64,000 nt of DNA from Leucobacter aridicollis (GTDB lineage Bacteria; Actinomycetota; Actinomycetes; Actinomycetales; Microbacteriaceae): assembly GCF_013409595.1 (NCBI RefSeq), contig NZ_JACCBD010000001.1, forward strand, positions 3,410,001 to 3,474,000, in the 5' to 3' direction. This document shows positions 1 through 7,638 of this stretch, piece by piece. How positions within the stretch are numbered: position 1 is the first letter of the stretch; every line of letters starts with the position of its first letter. The position numbers and the translations under genes are program-made. The notes beneath the pieces were generated by a model, which saw nothing but the letters and a program-made list of their open reading frames with translations, searched no databases and was not told the DNA's origin.

Positions 1-186
1 GAAGCCGGCGGTGGCTGCGTCGAGCGCGGGGTGCTGCACGAACTGGCTCACACCGATCTTGTACGAGGCCTTCGCCTCATCACCCGAGTCGGTTGCGGCG
101 GGGCTGGAGCAGGCGCTCAGCGTGAGCGCAGCGGCGGCGAGGCCGGCGAGCGCGATGCCTGAGCGGCGGAACGAGGTCAGTCGCAT
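1..186 (-). CDS. ABC importer substrate-binding lipoprotein, N-terminal part
   Basis: Only the first 62 codons are present; the gene runs off the left edge. The translation has a basic n-region, a hydrophobic stretch and a lipobox ending LSAC, followed by SSPAATDSGDEAKASYKIGVSQFVQHPALD. The phrase IGVSQFVQHPALDA is typical of the ABC_sub_bind (TrpX/YtrX-like) family of periplasmic-type binding proteins, which in Gram-positives are lipid-anchored outside the membrane. The ATG at 186-184 follows an AAGGA about ten bases upstream. The ATPase and permease genes of the same transporter type lie directly upstream in the same direction, so this is very probably their binding protein. The substrate is not readable from the sequence; characterised TrpX relatives bind tryptophan. 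Confidence 0.8.
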   Translation of the reverse strand, partial: MRLTSFRRSGIALAGLAAAALTLSACSSPAATDSGDEAKASYKIGVSQFVQHPALDAATAGF

Positions 187-351
187 AGTAAAACGGTCCT
201 TCGTGAATGTGCCGCTGCAACACCGCAACGGCAGGGGAAAACGGCAAGGGCTTTGCTGTTTCCAGCATCGTACCCCGGGAGCCCCACCCGCTCACTCGCA
301 CTGCGGTGCAACAGTTACGGAAACGAGACGGGGCGTGGCAGAGCGCGGGCG
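187..351. other. intergenic gap between importer ATPase and binding-protein gene
   Basis: This 165-bp gap separates the ATPase stop from the binding-protein start, while permease and ATPase are only 2 bp apart. It holds the ribosome-binding site of the downstream gene. A separate promoter is plausible, but no convincing -35/-10 pair was identified. Confidence 0.35.
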
Positions 352-1143
352 CTACGCCAACAGCGCGCGGTCGTCGAAGCTCGCGCCCTTGATCTTCGCG
401 AACTCCGCGAGCAGCATCGGCACGGTGAGCTTCGACTTCTCCTCGGCGTTCGCCTCGAACACGATCCGGCCCTCGTGCATCATGACGAGCCGGTTGCCGA
501 GTGTGATCGCCTGCTCCATGTTGTGGGTCACCATGAGCGTCGTGAGGTTGCCCTCCGAGACGATGCGCTCGGTGAGCGTCGTCACGAGCGCGGCGCGCTG
601 AGGGTCGAGCGCTGCCGTGTGCTCGTCGAGCAGCAGGATCCGCGGCTGGGTGAACCCAGCCATGAGCAGCGACAGCGCCTGGCGTTGACCGCCGGAGAGC
701 AGACCAACCTTCGCGGTGAGGCGGTTCTCGAGCCCGAGTTCGAGCGACTCGAGCTCAGTGGCGAACGCCTCGCGGCGGGCCTTCGTGATGCCGCGGTGCA
801 GCCCGCGGCGCTTGCCGCGCTGCAGGGCGAGGGCGAGGTTCTGCTCGATGGTGAGGTCGGGCGCCGTGCCAGCCATCGGATCCTGGAAGACGCGGCCGAC
901 GTAGCGGGCACGCTTGAATTCCTTCAGCTTCGAGACGGATGCGCCGTCGATCCTGATCTCGCCCGCGTCGATCGGATAGCGGCCCGAGATCGTATTCAAC
1001 AGCGTGGACTTCCCCGCGCCGTTGGAGCCGATCACCGTGACGAAATCGCCCTCGGCGAGCTCCAGATTGAGGTCGACCAACGCGCGGCGCTCGTTGACGG
1101 TGCCGGCGAAGAACGTCTTCGAAATGTTCGCGATACTCAGCAT
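352..1143 (-). CDS. ABC importer ATP-binding protein (TrpZ-like)
   Basis: This 263-residue ATPase energises import through the adjacent permease on the cytoplasmic face. Visible motifs are Walker A GSNGAGKST near residue 40, the signature LSGGQRQAL near residue 154, and Walker B LLLDEHTAALD. The His after DE, where most ABC ATPases have Pro, is characteristic of the YtrE/TrpZ-like ATPases that pair with ABC_sub_bind proteins. The switch His is in MVTHNMEQ. The gene begins 2 bp after the permease stop, so the two are translationally linked. Length and motif order are normal. ATPase activity is certain by homology; substrate assignment depends on the binding protein. Confidence 0.9.
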   Translation of the reverse strand: MLSIANISKTFFAGTVNERRALVDLNLELAEGDFVTVIGSNGAGKSTLLNTISGRYPIDAGEIRIDGASVSKLKEFKRARYVGRVFQDPMAGTAPDLTIEQNLALALQRGKRRGLHRGITKARREAFATELESLELGLENRLTAKVGLLSGGQRQALSLLMAGFTQPRILLLDEHTAALDPQRAALVTTLTERIVSEGNLTTLMVTHNMEQAITLGNRLVMMHEGRIVFEANAEEKSKLTVPMLLAEFAKIKGASFDDRALLA

Positions 1144-1145
1144 GA

Positions 1146-2078
1146 TTACGCTCCCGTCGTCGCGGCCGGCGCCGGCTGGGTCAAGGTGTCGGAGCGCTTG
1201 TTCCCGCGGTTCTTGAACGACGGGATGCGCTTCAGGAAGCCCCAGCGCGGCAGCAGCAGCGCCGCGATCACGAGCAGGGCGGTCATGAGCTTCATGTCGT
1301 CCTGGTTGAAGCCGATGCGCAGCGCGCCGAAGATGATGATGCGGTACAGCACCGCGCCGACGACCACCGCGAGGGTGGCGAGCCAGATCCAGCGCTGCCC
1401 GAGGAGCGCCTGGCCGAGGATCACGGAGGCGAGCCCGACGAGGATCACGCCGATGCCCATGCTGATGTCGGCGACGCCGTTGTACTGCGCAATGAGCGCG
1501 CCCGCGAGGCCGACGAGGCCGTTCGAGAGCGACAGGGTGAGGATCTTCATGCCGTCGGTGTTCACGCCGAACGAGCGGATCATCTGCTCGTTGTTGCCCG
1601 TCGCCTGGATCGCGAGGCCGAGATCGGTCGACAGGAACCAGTCCACGAGCAGCTTGATCGCGAACACCACCACGAGGAAGATCAGCACGACATACCAGGT
1701 CTTGCCCATCCAGCCGGCCTCACGCAGCGGGCTGATGAGCGTCTCCTCGCGGAGGAACGGGAGATTTGATTTCCCCATGATGCGCAGGTTGATCGACCAG
1801 AGCGCGATCATCGTGAGGATGCCGGCCAGCAGCCCGTCGATCTTGCCCTTCGTGTGCAGGATGCCGGTGATCGCGCCCGCGATCATGCCCGTGACGCCGC
1901 CCGCGAGCGTCGCCAGCAGCGGACTCTGGCCCGCGTGGATGAGGGCGGCTGCGGTCGCGGCGCCCGTCGTGAGGCTGCCGTCGACCGTGAGATCCGGGAA
2001 GTTCAGCACGCGAAACGTGAGATAGACCCCCAGGGCGAAAATGCCGTAGAGAAGTCCGACTTCAATTGCGCCAATCAA
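1146..2078 (-). CDS. ABC importer permease, BPD_transp_2 family (TrpY-like)
   Basis: This 310-residue integral membrane protein has about eight hydrophobic segments. The opening, LLYGIFALGVYLTFRVLNFPDLTVDGS, is characteristic of the permease partner of ABC_sub_bind transporters (TrpY/YtrF-like, BPD_transp_2 fold). The start is TTG at 2078, chosen because an AGGAGG lies six bases upstream and the hydrophobic N-terminus begins immediately. It is followed at once by the ATPase gene. The last 30 residues form a basic, Thr/Ala-rich cytoplasmic tail. The aminotransferase gene ends 64 bp upstream in the same direction, so the importer may share its transcript. Confidence 0.87.
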   Translation of the reverse strand: MIGAIEVGLLYGIFALGVYLTFRVLNFPDLTVDGSLTTGAATAAALIHAGQSPLLATLAGGVTGMIAGAITGILHTKGKIDGLLAGILTMIALWSINLRIMGKSNLPFLREETLISPLREAGWMGKTWYVVLIFLVVVFAIKLLVDWFLSTDLGLAIQATGNNEQMIRSFGVNTDGMKILTLSLSNGLVGLAGALIAQYNGVADISMGIGVILVGLASVILGQALLGQRWIWLATLAVVVGAVLYRIIIFGALRIGFNQDDMKLMTALLVIAALLLPRWGFLKRIPSFKNRGNKRSDTLTQPAPAATTGA

Positions 2079-2142
2079 TTCGCGCCTCCTGCTGTGTAGT
2101 GTTCATGCTCGTCTGCTCCGGCGTGAAAGCCGAGAGTAGCCC

Positions 2143-3219
2143 CTAGAGCAGCGCTGCCGCCGCTGGAGAGACCTCGATCACTGCGTCATTCTCATGACGC
2201 GCACCGATGGAGATGCGAATCCCATCACCTGAGAAGCAGCGTACCGAAACTCCGCGCTCCGCGAAGACTTCGGTGATCGCGTCGCTCGCCGCGCCCGCCG
2301 GAATCCACACAAAGTTCGCCTGCGACTCGAGGACGGGCAGGCCCGCCGCACGAAGCGCGGTCGTGACGCGCTCGCGCTCGGCGACGAGCACGTCGATACG
2401 CTCCTGGAGCTCGTCCTCGGCAGCAAGCGAGGCGACGCCGCCCGCCTGGGCGAGGGCGCTCAGCGCGAACGGCACTGCCGCCTTGCGCAGCGCGTCGGCG
2501 ACCTCGGGCTGGGCGACGGCGTACCCGACGCGGAGCCCGGCGAGCCCGTACGCCTTCGAGAACGTGTGCAGCACGGCGACGTTCGGGTAACGCTTGAAGA
2601 AGTCGAGCCCAACCGCCGAATCCGCGTCGACGTTGAAGTGCACGTACGCCTCGTCGAGCACCACGAGCACGTTGCCCGGGACCCGCTGCATGAACGCCTC
2701 AACGTCCGCCTGCGACACCGTCGTGCCCGTCGGGTTGTTCGGGTTGCAGACGAAGATGAGCTTCGTGCGTTCGGTGATCGCGTCGGCCATCGCGGGCAGG
2801 TCGTGGGCGCCGTCGGCCGTGAGCGGCACCTGCACGGGCGTCGCGCCCGCGAGCTGGACGAGGATCGGGTATGCCTCGAACGAGCGCCACGCATACATCA
2901 CCTCGTCGCCTGCCCCCGCGAGGGCGTGGATGAGCTGGGAAGCCACCTCGACCGAGCCCGCGCCGAACGCGATGTTCTCGGGTGCCACGTCGAGTCGCGC
3001 CGCGAGAGCGGCTGTGAGCTCGGGGGCCGCGATGCTCGGGTAGCGGTTGACCGACGCCGGGAGCGCTGCGGCGAGCGCGTCGAGCACCGAGGGCAGCGGA
3101 TCGTACGGGTTCTCGTTCGAGGAGAGCTTCGCGCTCAGGCCGTCTGGGCCGAGCTGCGCGGGCTTTCCTGCGCGGTAGGAGGGGATGCTCTCGAACCCTG
3201 AACGGATCGACACTGACAT
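2143..3219 (-). CDS. PLP-dependent aminotransferase, histidinol-phosphate/aromatic type
   Basis: This fold-type I aminotransferase of 358 residues exchanges an amino group between glutamate and a keto acid using pyridoxal phosphate. Conserved features are the N-terminal SSNENPYDPLPSV (substrate arm), CNPNNPTGT, the cofactor Asp in VLDEAYVHF, and the PLP lysine in HTFSKAYGLAGLRVGY. The family contains HisC and the actinobacterial aromatic aminotransferase Pat, which are hard to separate by eye. No other his genes are nearby and the gene sits upstream of a TrpXYZ-type importer, which favours an aromatic amino-acid role. That is inference. An ATG at 3219 is used. Confidence 0.85.
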   Translation of the reverse strand: MSVSIRSGFESIPSYRAGKPAQLGPDGLSAKLSSNENPYDPLPSVLDALAAALPASVNRYPSIAAPELTAALAARLDVAPENIAFGAGSVEVASQLIHALAGAGDEVMYAWRSFEAYPILVQLAGATPVQVPLTADGAHDLPAMADAITERTKLIFVCNPNNPTGTTVSQADVEAFMQRVPGNVLVVLDEAYVHFNVDADSAVGLDFFKRYPNVAVLHTFSKAYGLAGLRVGYAVAQPEVADALRKAAVPFALSALAQAGGVASLAAEDELQERIDVLVAERERVTTALRAAGLPVLESQANFVWIPAGAASDAITEVFAERGVSVRCFSGDGIRISIGARHENDAVIEVSPAAAALL

Positions 3220-3271
3220 AGGGAACTCGCTTTCAAAGAGGCTGCGTCAATCCTACGCACCCGCGCGATGC

Positions 3272-3341
3272 CCCACACCCACAGCCTCGCTCACACCCAC
3301 ACCCCACGCCCACACCCGCACCCACGCCACACACCCGCACC
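3272..3341. repeat. CAC/CCCAC-rich low-complexity tract
   Basis: The plus strand here is a degenerate run of CCCACA, CACCC and CGCCC units with almost no thymine. It has no fixed unit length and no spacers. It lies between the aminotransferase start and a hairpin, so it would be part of the upstream region of the aminotransferase gene. No function is apparent. Confidence 0.6.
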
Positions 3342-3343
3342 GA

Positions 3344-3413
3344 AGATCTGTGATCTGCAGTTCGAATGTCGCCCGCCGGCTGGGTGGGCATATCTCCTGC
3401 AGATCACAGATCT
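3344..3413. repeat. 17-bp perfect inverted repeat between genes
   Basis: AGATCTGTGATCTGCAG at 3344-3360 is matched exactly, in reverse complement, by 3397-3413, with 36 bases between. It lies downstream of the PEBP gene and upstream of the aminotransferase, both on the minus strand. It could act as a terminator for the former; the long spacer and lack of a T-tract make this uncertain. Confidence 0.7.
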
Positions 3414-3483
3414 AGTGACTGAAGCGTCGGTGACTGAAGCGTCGTGTGGCTGAAGCGAAGCCGAAGCGCGCCTCGGTGAGCCC

Positions 3484-4038
3484 CTAGGCTGCGCCGCCGA
3501 ACTCGCCGGTGGCGACGATGATCGCTCGGGCGAGCACCGCCTCACGCATCATGAAGCCGAGCACGGCGGGCGTCGCCTGCGGATCGATGTCGATGTGCTC
3601 GACGTCAAGCGCGTGCACGACGAACCAGTAGTGGTGCACGCCGGTGCCCTCGGGCGGCCCGGCCCCGACGAACGCGGGCTCGCGCTGCTCGTTCGGCATC
3701 ATGATCGCGCCCTCTGGCAGGAGGTCGCCGCCGAGGGCGCCCGCACCTGCGGGAAGGTCGGTCACGCTCGCGGGGATGTTGGCGACCGCCCAGTGCCAGA
3801 AGCCGGAGCCTGTTGGGGCGTCAGGGTCGAAGCAGGTCACGGCAAAGCTCTTCGTCTCTGCCGGGAAGTCCGACCAGCTCAACTGGGGCGAGCGGTTCGA
3901 CCCGCCGGCGCCCTCGCCGTAGAGCTCGGCGGGCAGCGGCTCGCCGTCCTGAATATCGGTGCTTACGAGGGTGAACCCTGGCTTTTCCGGCATCCCGGCG
4001 TACGGGTTCAGCGCGCCGCGACTCGGGTGACTTGTCAT
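3484..4038 (-). CDS. YbhB/YbcL family (PEBP-like) protein
   Basis: This 184-residue protein belongs to the phosphatidylethanolamine-binding / Raf kinase inhibitor-like family, whose bacterial members are small cytosolic proteins of unknown ligand. Diagnostic segments are CFDPDAPTGSGFWHWAVANI in the middle and HHYWFVVHALDVEH near the C-terminus, which together form the anion-binding pocket. An open frame extends 65 codons further upstream, but the start is placed at ATG 4038. From there the standard family N-terminus (NPYAGMPEKPGFTLVSTDI) is reached within a few residues, and the upstream stretch is low-quality and overlaps the promoter of the divergent regulator. No functional link with neighbours is visible. 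Confidence 0.88.
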   Translation of the reverse strand: MTSHPSRGALNPYAGMPEKPGFTLVSTDIQDGEPLPAELYGEGAGGSNRSPQLSWSDFPAETKSFAVTCFDPDAPTGSGFWHWAVANIPASVTDLPAGAGALGGDLLPEGAIMMPNEQREPAFVGAGPPEGTGVHHYWFVVHALDVEHIDIDPQATPAVLGFMMREAVLARAIIVATGEFGGAA

Positions 4039-4138
4039 GGTCGCTACGCTACCTGGGAACACACGTTCTGGATAGCCGCGACCCGATAGACTGGCCTGAA
4101 TATCAGCGACGCAGCAGCGATGTGGATTGGAGTGCAGC

Positions 4139-4918
4139 ATGGCGGTCACAACCGGTTCGGAGCGTGCCCGTGGCGCGCTCTCGTATCTTCGCCGCAAGAT
4201 CTCGACCGGAGAGTGGGCGGTTGGCGAGCGCATCCCGATCGAGCCCGAGCTCGCCGATCAGATGGGTGTCGGCCGTTCGACTGTCCGCGAGGCCGTCCGC
4301 TCCCTCGCGAGCATGGGCATGCTCGAGACCGCGCCCGGCCGCGGCACCTTCGTTCGCTCGGCGTCGCCGACGAGTTCGCTGCTCGACGAGTTCCTCGCGG
4401 ACTTCTCGCTTGAGGAGATCCTGAGCTACCGCCGCGCGCTCGAGGTTGAGGCTGCACAGCAGGCGGCGCTGCACCGCTCCGACGAAGACCTCGCGGCGCT
4501 CGAGCAGGCGACGATCGAAGAGGTCGGCTGTTCTCGCTGCCCCGTGCTGAGTCTGACCGACTCGGGTGAGGGCGCGTTCGACAGCCGGTTTCACCGCCTG
4601 ATCTTCGACGCGGCGAAGAACCGGCTGCTCGCCGCGCTCTACGCCGGCATCAACGACCAGCTGCGCACCCCGCAGCACCGCGGCCGTCTCGCGAACGTCG
4701 CGACAGGCGCCGAAATGGAGCGCGACCACCAGCGCGTACTCGAGGCGATCCGCAAGCGCGACTTCATCGACGCGGTGCACGCGATGGTCGATCATGTTGA
4801 CCACGACGTTGTCATCGTGAACGATCAGCAGGAGGTCGTCCCGCCGCTCGCTCGCACCCCCGAGCAGCAGCAGCGGATCGACGACGTGCGCGACGGCCGC
4901 CCCGCGATCGTCTCGTAG
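4139..4918 (+). CDS. FadR-type GntR family transcriptional regulator
   Basis: This cytosolic DNA-binding repressor or activator has 259 residues from ATG 4139. An N-terminal winged helix contains IPIEPELADQMGVGRSTVRE, the classical GntR recognition helix, followed by an all-helical FCD effector domain. Metal-type FCD residues are suggested by SRFHRLIF and the late His residues near residues 200-225. GGAG six bases upstream supports this start over an in-frame ATG at 4127. The gene converges on the esterase-like hydrolase with 13 bp between stop codons, and is divergent from the PEBP gene. It could regulate the sialic-acid operon together with the regulator at 14295, but nothing in the sequence proves that. 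Confidence 0.88.
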   Translation: MAVTTGSERARGALSYLRRKISTGEWAVGERIPIEPELADQMGVGRSTVREAVRSLASMGMLETAPGRGTFVRSASPTSSLLDEFLADFSLEEILSYRRALEVEAAQQAALHRSDEDLAALEQATIEEVGCSRCPVLSLTDSGEGAFDSRFHRLIFDAAKNRLLAALYAGINDQLRTPQHRGRLANVATGAEMERDHQRVLEAIRKRDFIDAVHAMVDHVDHDVVIVNDQQEVVPPLARTPEQQQRIDDVRDGRPAIVS

Positions 4919-4931
4919 CCCGGGGCCGCGT

Positions 4932-5846
4932 TCACGACACGGCGGACGCACTCATCCGCAGCAGCCAGCTGCGCCGGGCGGCGTGAGCCGCGCGCGACAC
5001 CTCGGCGTCCTCCGTAACGAAGTCGGAGGAGTGGTACGCCCCGTCCCAGACGTGGAGCTCCGCGCTCACCCCCGCGGCCCACAGCCGCCCCGCGAAGTCG
5101 ACGATCGAGTCGCGAAACACCTCGGCCGATCCGCTGTCGAGAAACACTGGCGGCAGCCCAGCGAGGTCGGCGCGCTCTCCGGGCGGCTGAGCGGCTGAGC
5201 CAGAGAGCGCGGCCTCCCACGCGACGGCGTTCGACCGCCGATCCCACGAGGCATCATCGGCGAACTGCGCTGCTGAGACGGTGTCTCGGGCGTCGAGCAT
5301 GGGGCACGCGAGCAGCAGTCCCGCAAGCTTGACACCGGCGTCCCGGCACGCCAGGCCGGCCGCGGCGGCGAGGCCCCCGCCGGCGCTCTGGCCCGCGAGC
5401 ACGACCGGGGCGCCGTCGGCGGTGGCGTCCCGCAGCACGTCGAGCACCGCCGCGATCATGGCGTCGAAGTTCGCGGCCGGAGCGAGCGGGTACTCGATCG
5501 TCCACACCTCAAGTTCGAGCTCCTCCGCGAATCTGCCGGCGAGGTCTGCGCCGGCGTAGCGCGTGCCGGCGATGAGCCCGCCACCGTGCAGAAACACGAC
5601 CCTCAGTGCCGCGGGGCGGGGCGCCCGTGAGGCCGTGAGCACCGTCACGGCCTCACCGCGCTCGGCCGCGTGCAGGCGCCAGCGGGCACGCAACGTCTCC
5701 GGCGGCTCCGCGCGCGCGGCCGAGGCCGCCCGGTACCGCTCGATGTCGGAGGCGTCAGCGATGCCGGGCATCTCACGACGAGCGAGCTCAGCCAGCCCGG
5801 CACGCAGCTCCGCTGCCACCGCGGGGCGGGCGGGGTCGGCGGTCAC
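4932..5846 (-). CDS. alpha/beta hydrolase (HSL/Abhydrolase_3 esterase family)
   Basis: This 304-residue carboxylesterase-like enzyme is from the hormone-sensitive-lipase family. The oxyanion-hole HGGG is in VFLHGGGLIAG, the nucleophile elbow is GQSAGG, the acid is in FLDSGSAEVF, and the catalytic His is in DGAYHSSD. The start is GTG 5846, giving a GTGA overlap with the nanE stop; longer frames would intrude deep into nanE. It is the last gene of the sialic-acid operon. Coupling to nanE suggests it removes ester groups, such as O-acetyl, from sialic acids or related sugars after uptake. That role is inferred from position only; HSL esterases have many substrates. Confidence 0.85.
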   Translation of the reverse strand: MTADPARPAVAAELRAGLAELARREMPGIADASDIERYRAASAARAEPPETLRARWRLHAAERGEAVTVLTASRAPRPAALRVVFLHGGGLIAGTRYAGADLAGRFAEELELEVWTIEYPLAPAANFDAMIAAVLDVLRDATADGAPVVLAGQSAGGGLAAAAGLACRDAGVKLAGLLLACPMLDARDTVSAAQFADDASWDRRSNAVAWEAALSGSAAQPPGERADLAGLPPVFLDSGSAEVFRDSIVDFAGRLWAAGVSAELHVWDGAYHSSDFVTEDAEVSRAAHAARRSWLLRMSASAVS

Positions 5847-6559
5847 GCGAGCGCTGCCACGAACCACGACGTGATCGTCGCCGGATGCGTGATCGCCGTG
5901 CCGACGCATACCGAGTGTGCTCCGGCGGCGAGCGCGGCGGCCGCCTGCTCCGGGGTGTGGATCCGCCCCTCGGCCACGATGGGCGCCTCGCAGCGTGCGG
6001 CGACCTCGGCGATGAGTTCGAGGTCGGGCCCGGTCGTCTTCGCGCGTTCGCCCGTGTACCCGGCGAGGGTGGTGCCGAGGAGATCGGCGCCCGCCTGTTC
6101 CGCGGCGACGGCGTCGGCCAGCGAACCGCAGTCGGCCATGATGAGCGCGTCGCTGCGCTCGCGGATGCCGGCGATGGTGTCCGCGAGCGTGAGCCCGTCC
6201 GGCCGGCGGCGCCTCGTCCCGTCGATGGCGATGATGTCGGCCCCGGCGGCGGCGACCGCGAGGGCGTGCTTGAGCGTCGGGGTGATGAACACGTCGGCGT
6301 CGCCGTCTTTCCAGAGCCCGACGATGGGAACGCCGAGGCCCGCGACGGATGCGATGTCGGCGAGTCCCTGCACGCGCACGGCCGCGGCACCGCCGACGAC
6401 GGCCGCCGCAGCGACCTGCGCCATGGTGCGGGGATCGCGCATGGCCTCACCGGGGTAGGCCTGGCACGAAACGATGAGTCCGCCATGCAGCCGGGCGAGC
6501 GTGGCCGCCCGGGCGGGGTCCATGCGGCGGGCCGTGTCTGGTGTCGCGCGGTCGGTCAT
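5843..6559 (-). CDS. nanE: N-acetylmannosamine-6-phosphate 2-epimerase
   Basis: NanE converts ManNAc-6-phosphate to GlcNAc-6-phosphate, the third step of cytosolic sialic-acid degradation. The 238-residue TIM barrel shows LIVSCQAYPGEAMRDP near the N-terminus, IGLWKDGDADVFITPT-like text in the middle, IIAIDGTRRRRPDG, LIMADC, IVAEGRIHTPEQA and VCVGTAITHP. These are the family's phosphate- and substrate-binding loops. ATG 6559 overlaps the stop of the upstream kinase as ATGA, and its own stop overlaps the hydrolase start. An open 39-codon Arg/Pro-rich extension upstream is rejected because it lies inside the kinase gene. The neighbouring ROK kinase and aldolase complete the pathway. Confidence 0.9.
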   Translation of the reverse strand: MTDRATPDTARRMDPARAATLARLHGGLIVSCQAYPGEAMRDPRTMAQVAAAAVVGGAAAVRVQGLADIASVAGLGVPIVGLWKDGDADVFITPTLKHALAVAAAGADIIAIDGTRRRRPDGLTLADTIAGIRERSDALIMADCGSLADAVAAEQAGADLLGTTLAGYTGERAKTTGPDLELIAEVAARCEAPIVAEGRIHTPEQAAAALAAGAHSVCVGTAITHPATITSWFVAALA

Positions 6560-7638
6560 GCGGGGACTCCGTTCGTGTCGCTCGGACCGGGTGGGGCGGT
6601 CGAGGCCGGTGCGCCGGGTGGGGCGGTCGAGGCCGGTGGCCCGGCGGGGCCGGCCGCGTGGTCGAGGAAGGCCCACGCGTGCGCGGCCGCCCCGACGAGG
6701 GGGGCGTCACCGCCGAGGGCGCCGTGGAGCACCGGCAGGTCGCGGCGGTCGTCGGTGAGCTCGGCCCGCAATGCGGCAACCATCGGCTCCCACCACGCGG
6801 CGCCGATGCTCGGCACGCTGCCGCTCACGACGACCGCAGCCGGGTCGAGGATCGCCACCGCCGCCGCGATGCCTCGGCCAACGGCCGCCGCAGACTCGGC
6901 GATCGCGCGCGCCGCGTGCGCGTTCCCGGCGGTTGCGCGCGCGGCGACCTCGCGTGCGTCGGCGGCGTTCCGGTCGCCGCTGAGGGACACGTAGTGCTGG
7001 TGCAGTCCGATGCCCGATCCGATGGCTTCGAGGTGCCCGGCCCGACCACACGTGCACCGCAGGTGCTCGGCGCCCGATGCTGGCACATGCGCGAGGTCGC
7101 CGCCGCCGTGATGCGCACCGCGGAGCGGCGTCTGGCCGGTGGCGGTGTCGATCAGGATCCCCGCGCCGATCCCCGTCCCTACCGCCACGACGAGCGCGCT
7201 CGGATATCCCGCCGCCGCGCCGCGCGCGGCCTCGCCCCACGCGTGCGCGTCGACATCGTTCTGCACGACGACGGGTGGGCCGCCGACGCGTGCGAGCGCC
7301 AGGCTGACCTCGGCCGCGAGGTCCGTTCCCGCCCAGCCACGGAGGGTGTCGGTCGCGGCAACGATCCGCCCGGCGCGCACATCGACGGTGCCGGCGGTGC
7401 CGATCCCGACCGCGAGGGGCCGCAGCCCCGGCTCGCCCGCGAGCACTGTCGTGACGAGCTCGGCAACGGCCGCCACGATCGCGGCGGACCCGTCGCGCGC
7501 CGGTGTGGCCACGCGCGCGTGGCCGCGGATAGCGAGGTCCCGGCCTACGATGCCAGCGGCGATCTTTGTCCCGCCGATGTCGACGGCGACGACGACGCCA
7601 GAGGGGTCTCCGGCGCCGCCCGGCACCGGCGCGCTCAT
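6556..7638 (-). CDS. nanK: ROK family sugar kinase, probable N-acetylmannosamine kinase
   Basis: This 360-residue cytosolic ROK kinase is placed to phosphorylate ManNAc for NanE. The phosphate-binding loop VAVDIGGTKIAAGIV is near residue 17, the catalytic-base region is VQNDVDAHAWGEA, and AVGTGIGAGI follows. The zinc motif reads CTCGRAGHLEAIGSG, so the usual third Cys is His, a variant seen in actinobacterial ROK proteins. The C-terminal 28 residues are a Pro/Ala/Ser tail built from an imperfectly duplicated 27-base unit (about 6590-6645) and are not part of the fold. Both ends overlap neighbours by 4 bp. Identity as NanK rests on the operon; sequence alone gives only ROK kinase. Confidence 0.85.
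   Translation of the reverse strand: MSAPVPGGAGDPSGVVVAVDIGGTKIAAGIVGRDLAIRGHARVATPARDGSAAIVAAVAELVTTVLAGEPGLRPLAVGIGTAGTVDVRAGRIVAATDTLRGWAGTDLAAEVSLALARVGGPPVVVQNDVDAHAWGEAARGAAAGYPSALVVAVGTGIGAGILIDTATGQTPLRGAHHGGGDLAHVPASGAEHLRCTCGRAGHLEAIGSGIGLHQHYVSLSGDRNAADAREVAARATAGNAHAARAIAESAAAVGRGIAAAVAILDPAAVVVSGSVPSIGAAWWEPMVAALRAELTDDRRDLPVLHGALGGDAPLVGAAAHAWAFLDHAAGPAGPPASTAPPGAPASTAPPGPSDTNGVPA

Noticed and set aside
253..2025. Plus-strand open frame of about 590 codons opposite the TrpXYZ-like permease and ATPase.
   Set aside because: Shadow frame without a ribosome-binding site; the opposite strand has canonical ABC motifs.
2143..3219. Firm assignment of the aminotransferase as HisC.
   Set aside because: No other histidine biosynthesis gene is nearby and the family also includes aromatic aminotransferases.
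3272..3341. Possible CRISPR or tandem-repeat array in the CAC-rich tract.
   Set aside because: There is no constant repeat unit, no spacer periodicity and no cas gene; it is low-complexity sequence.
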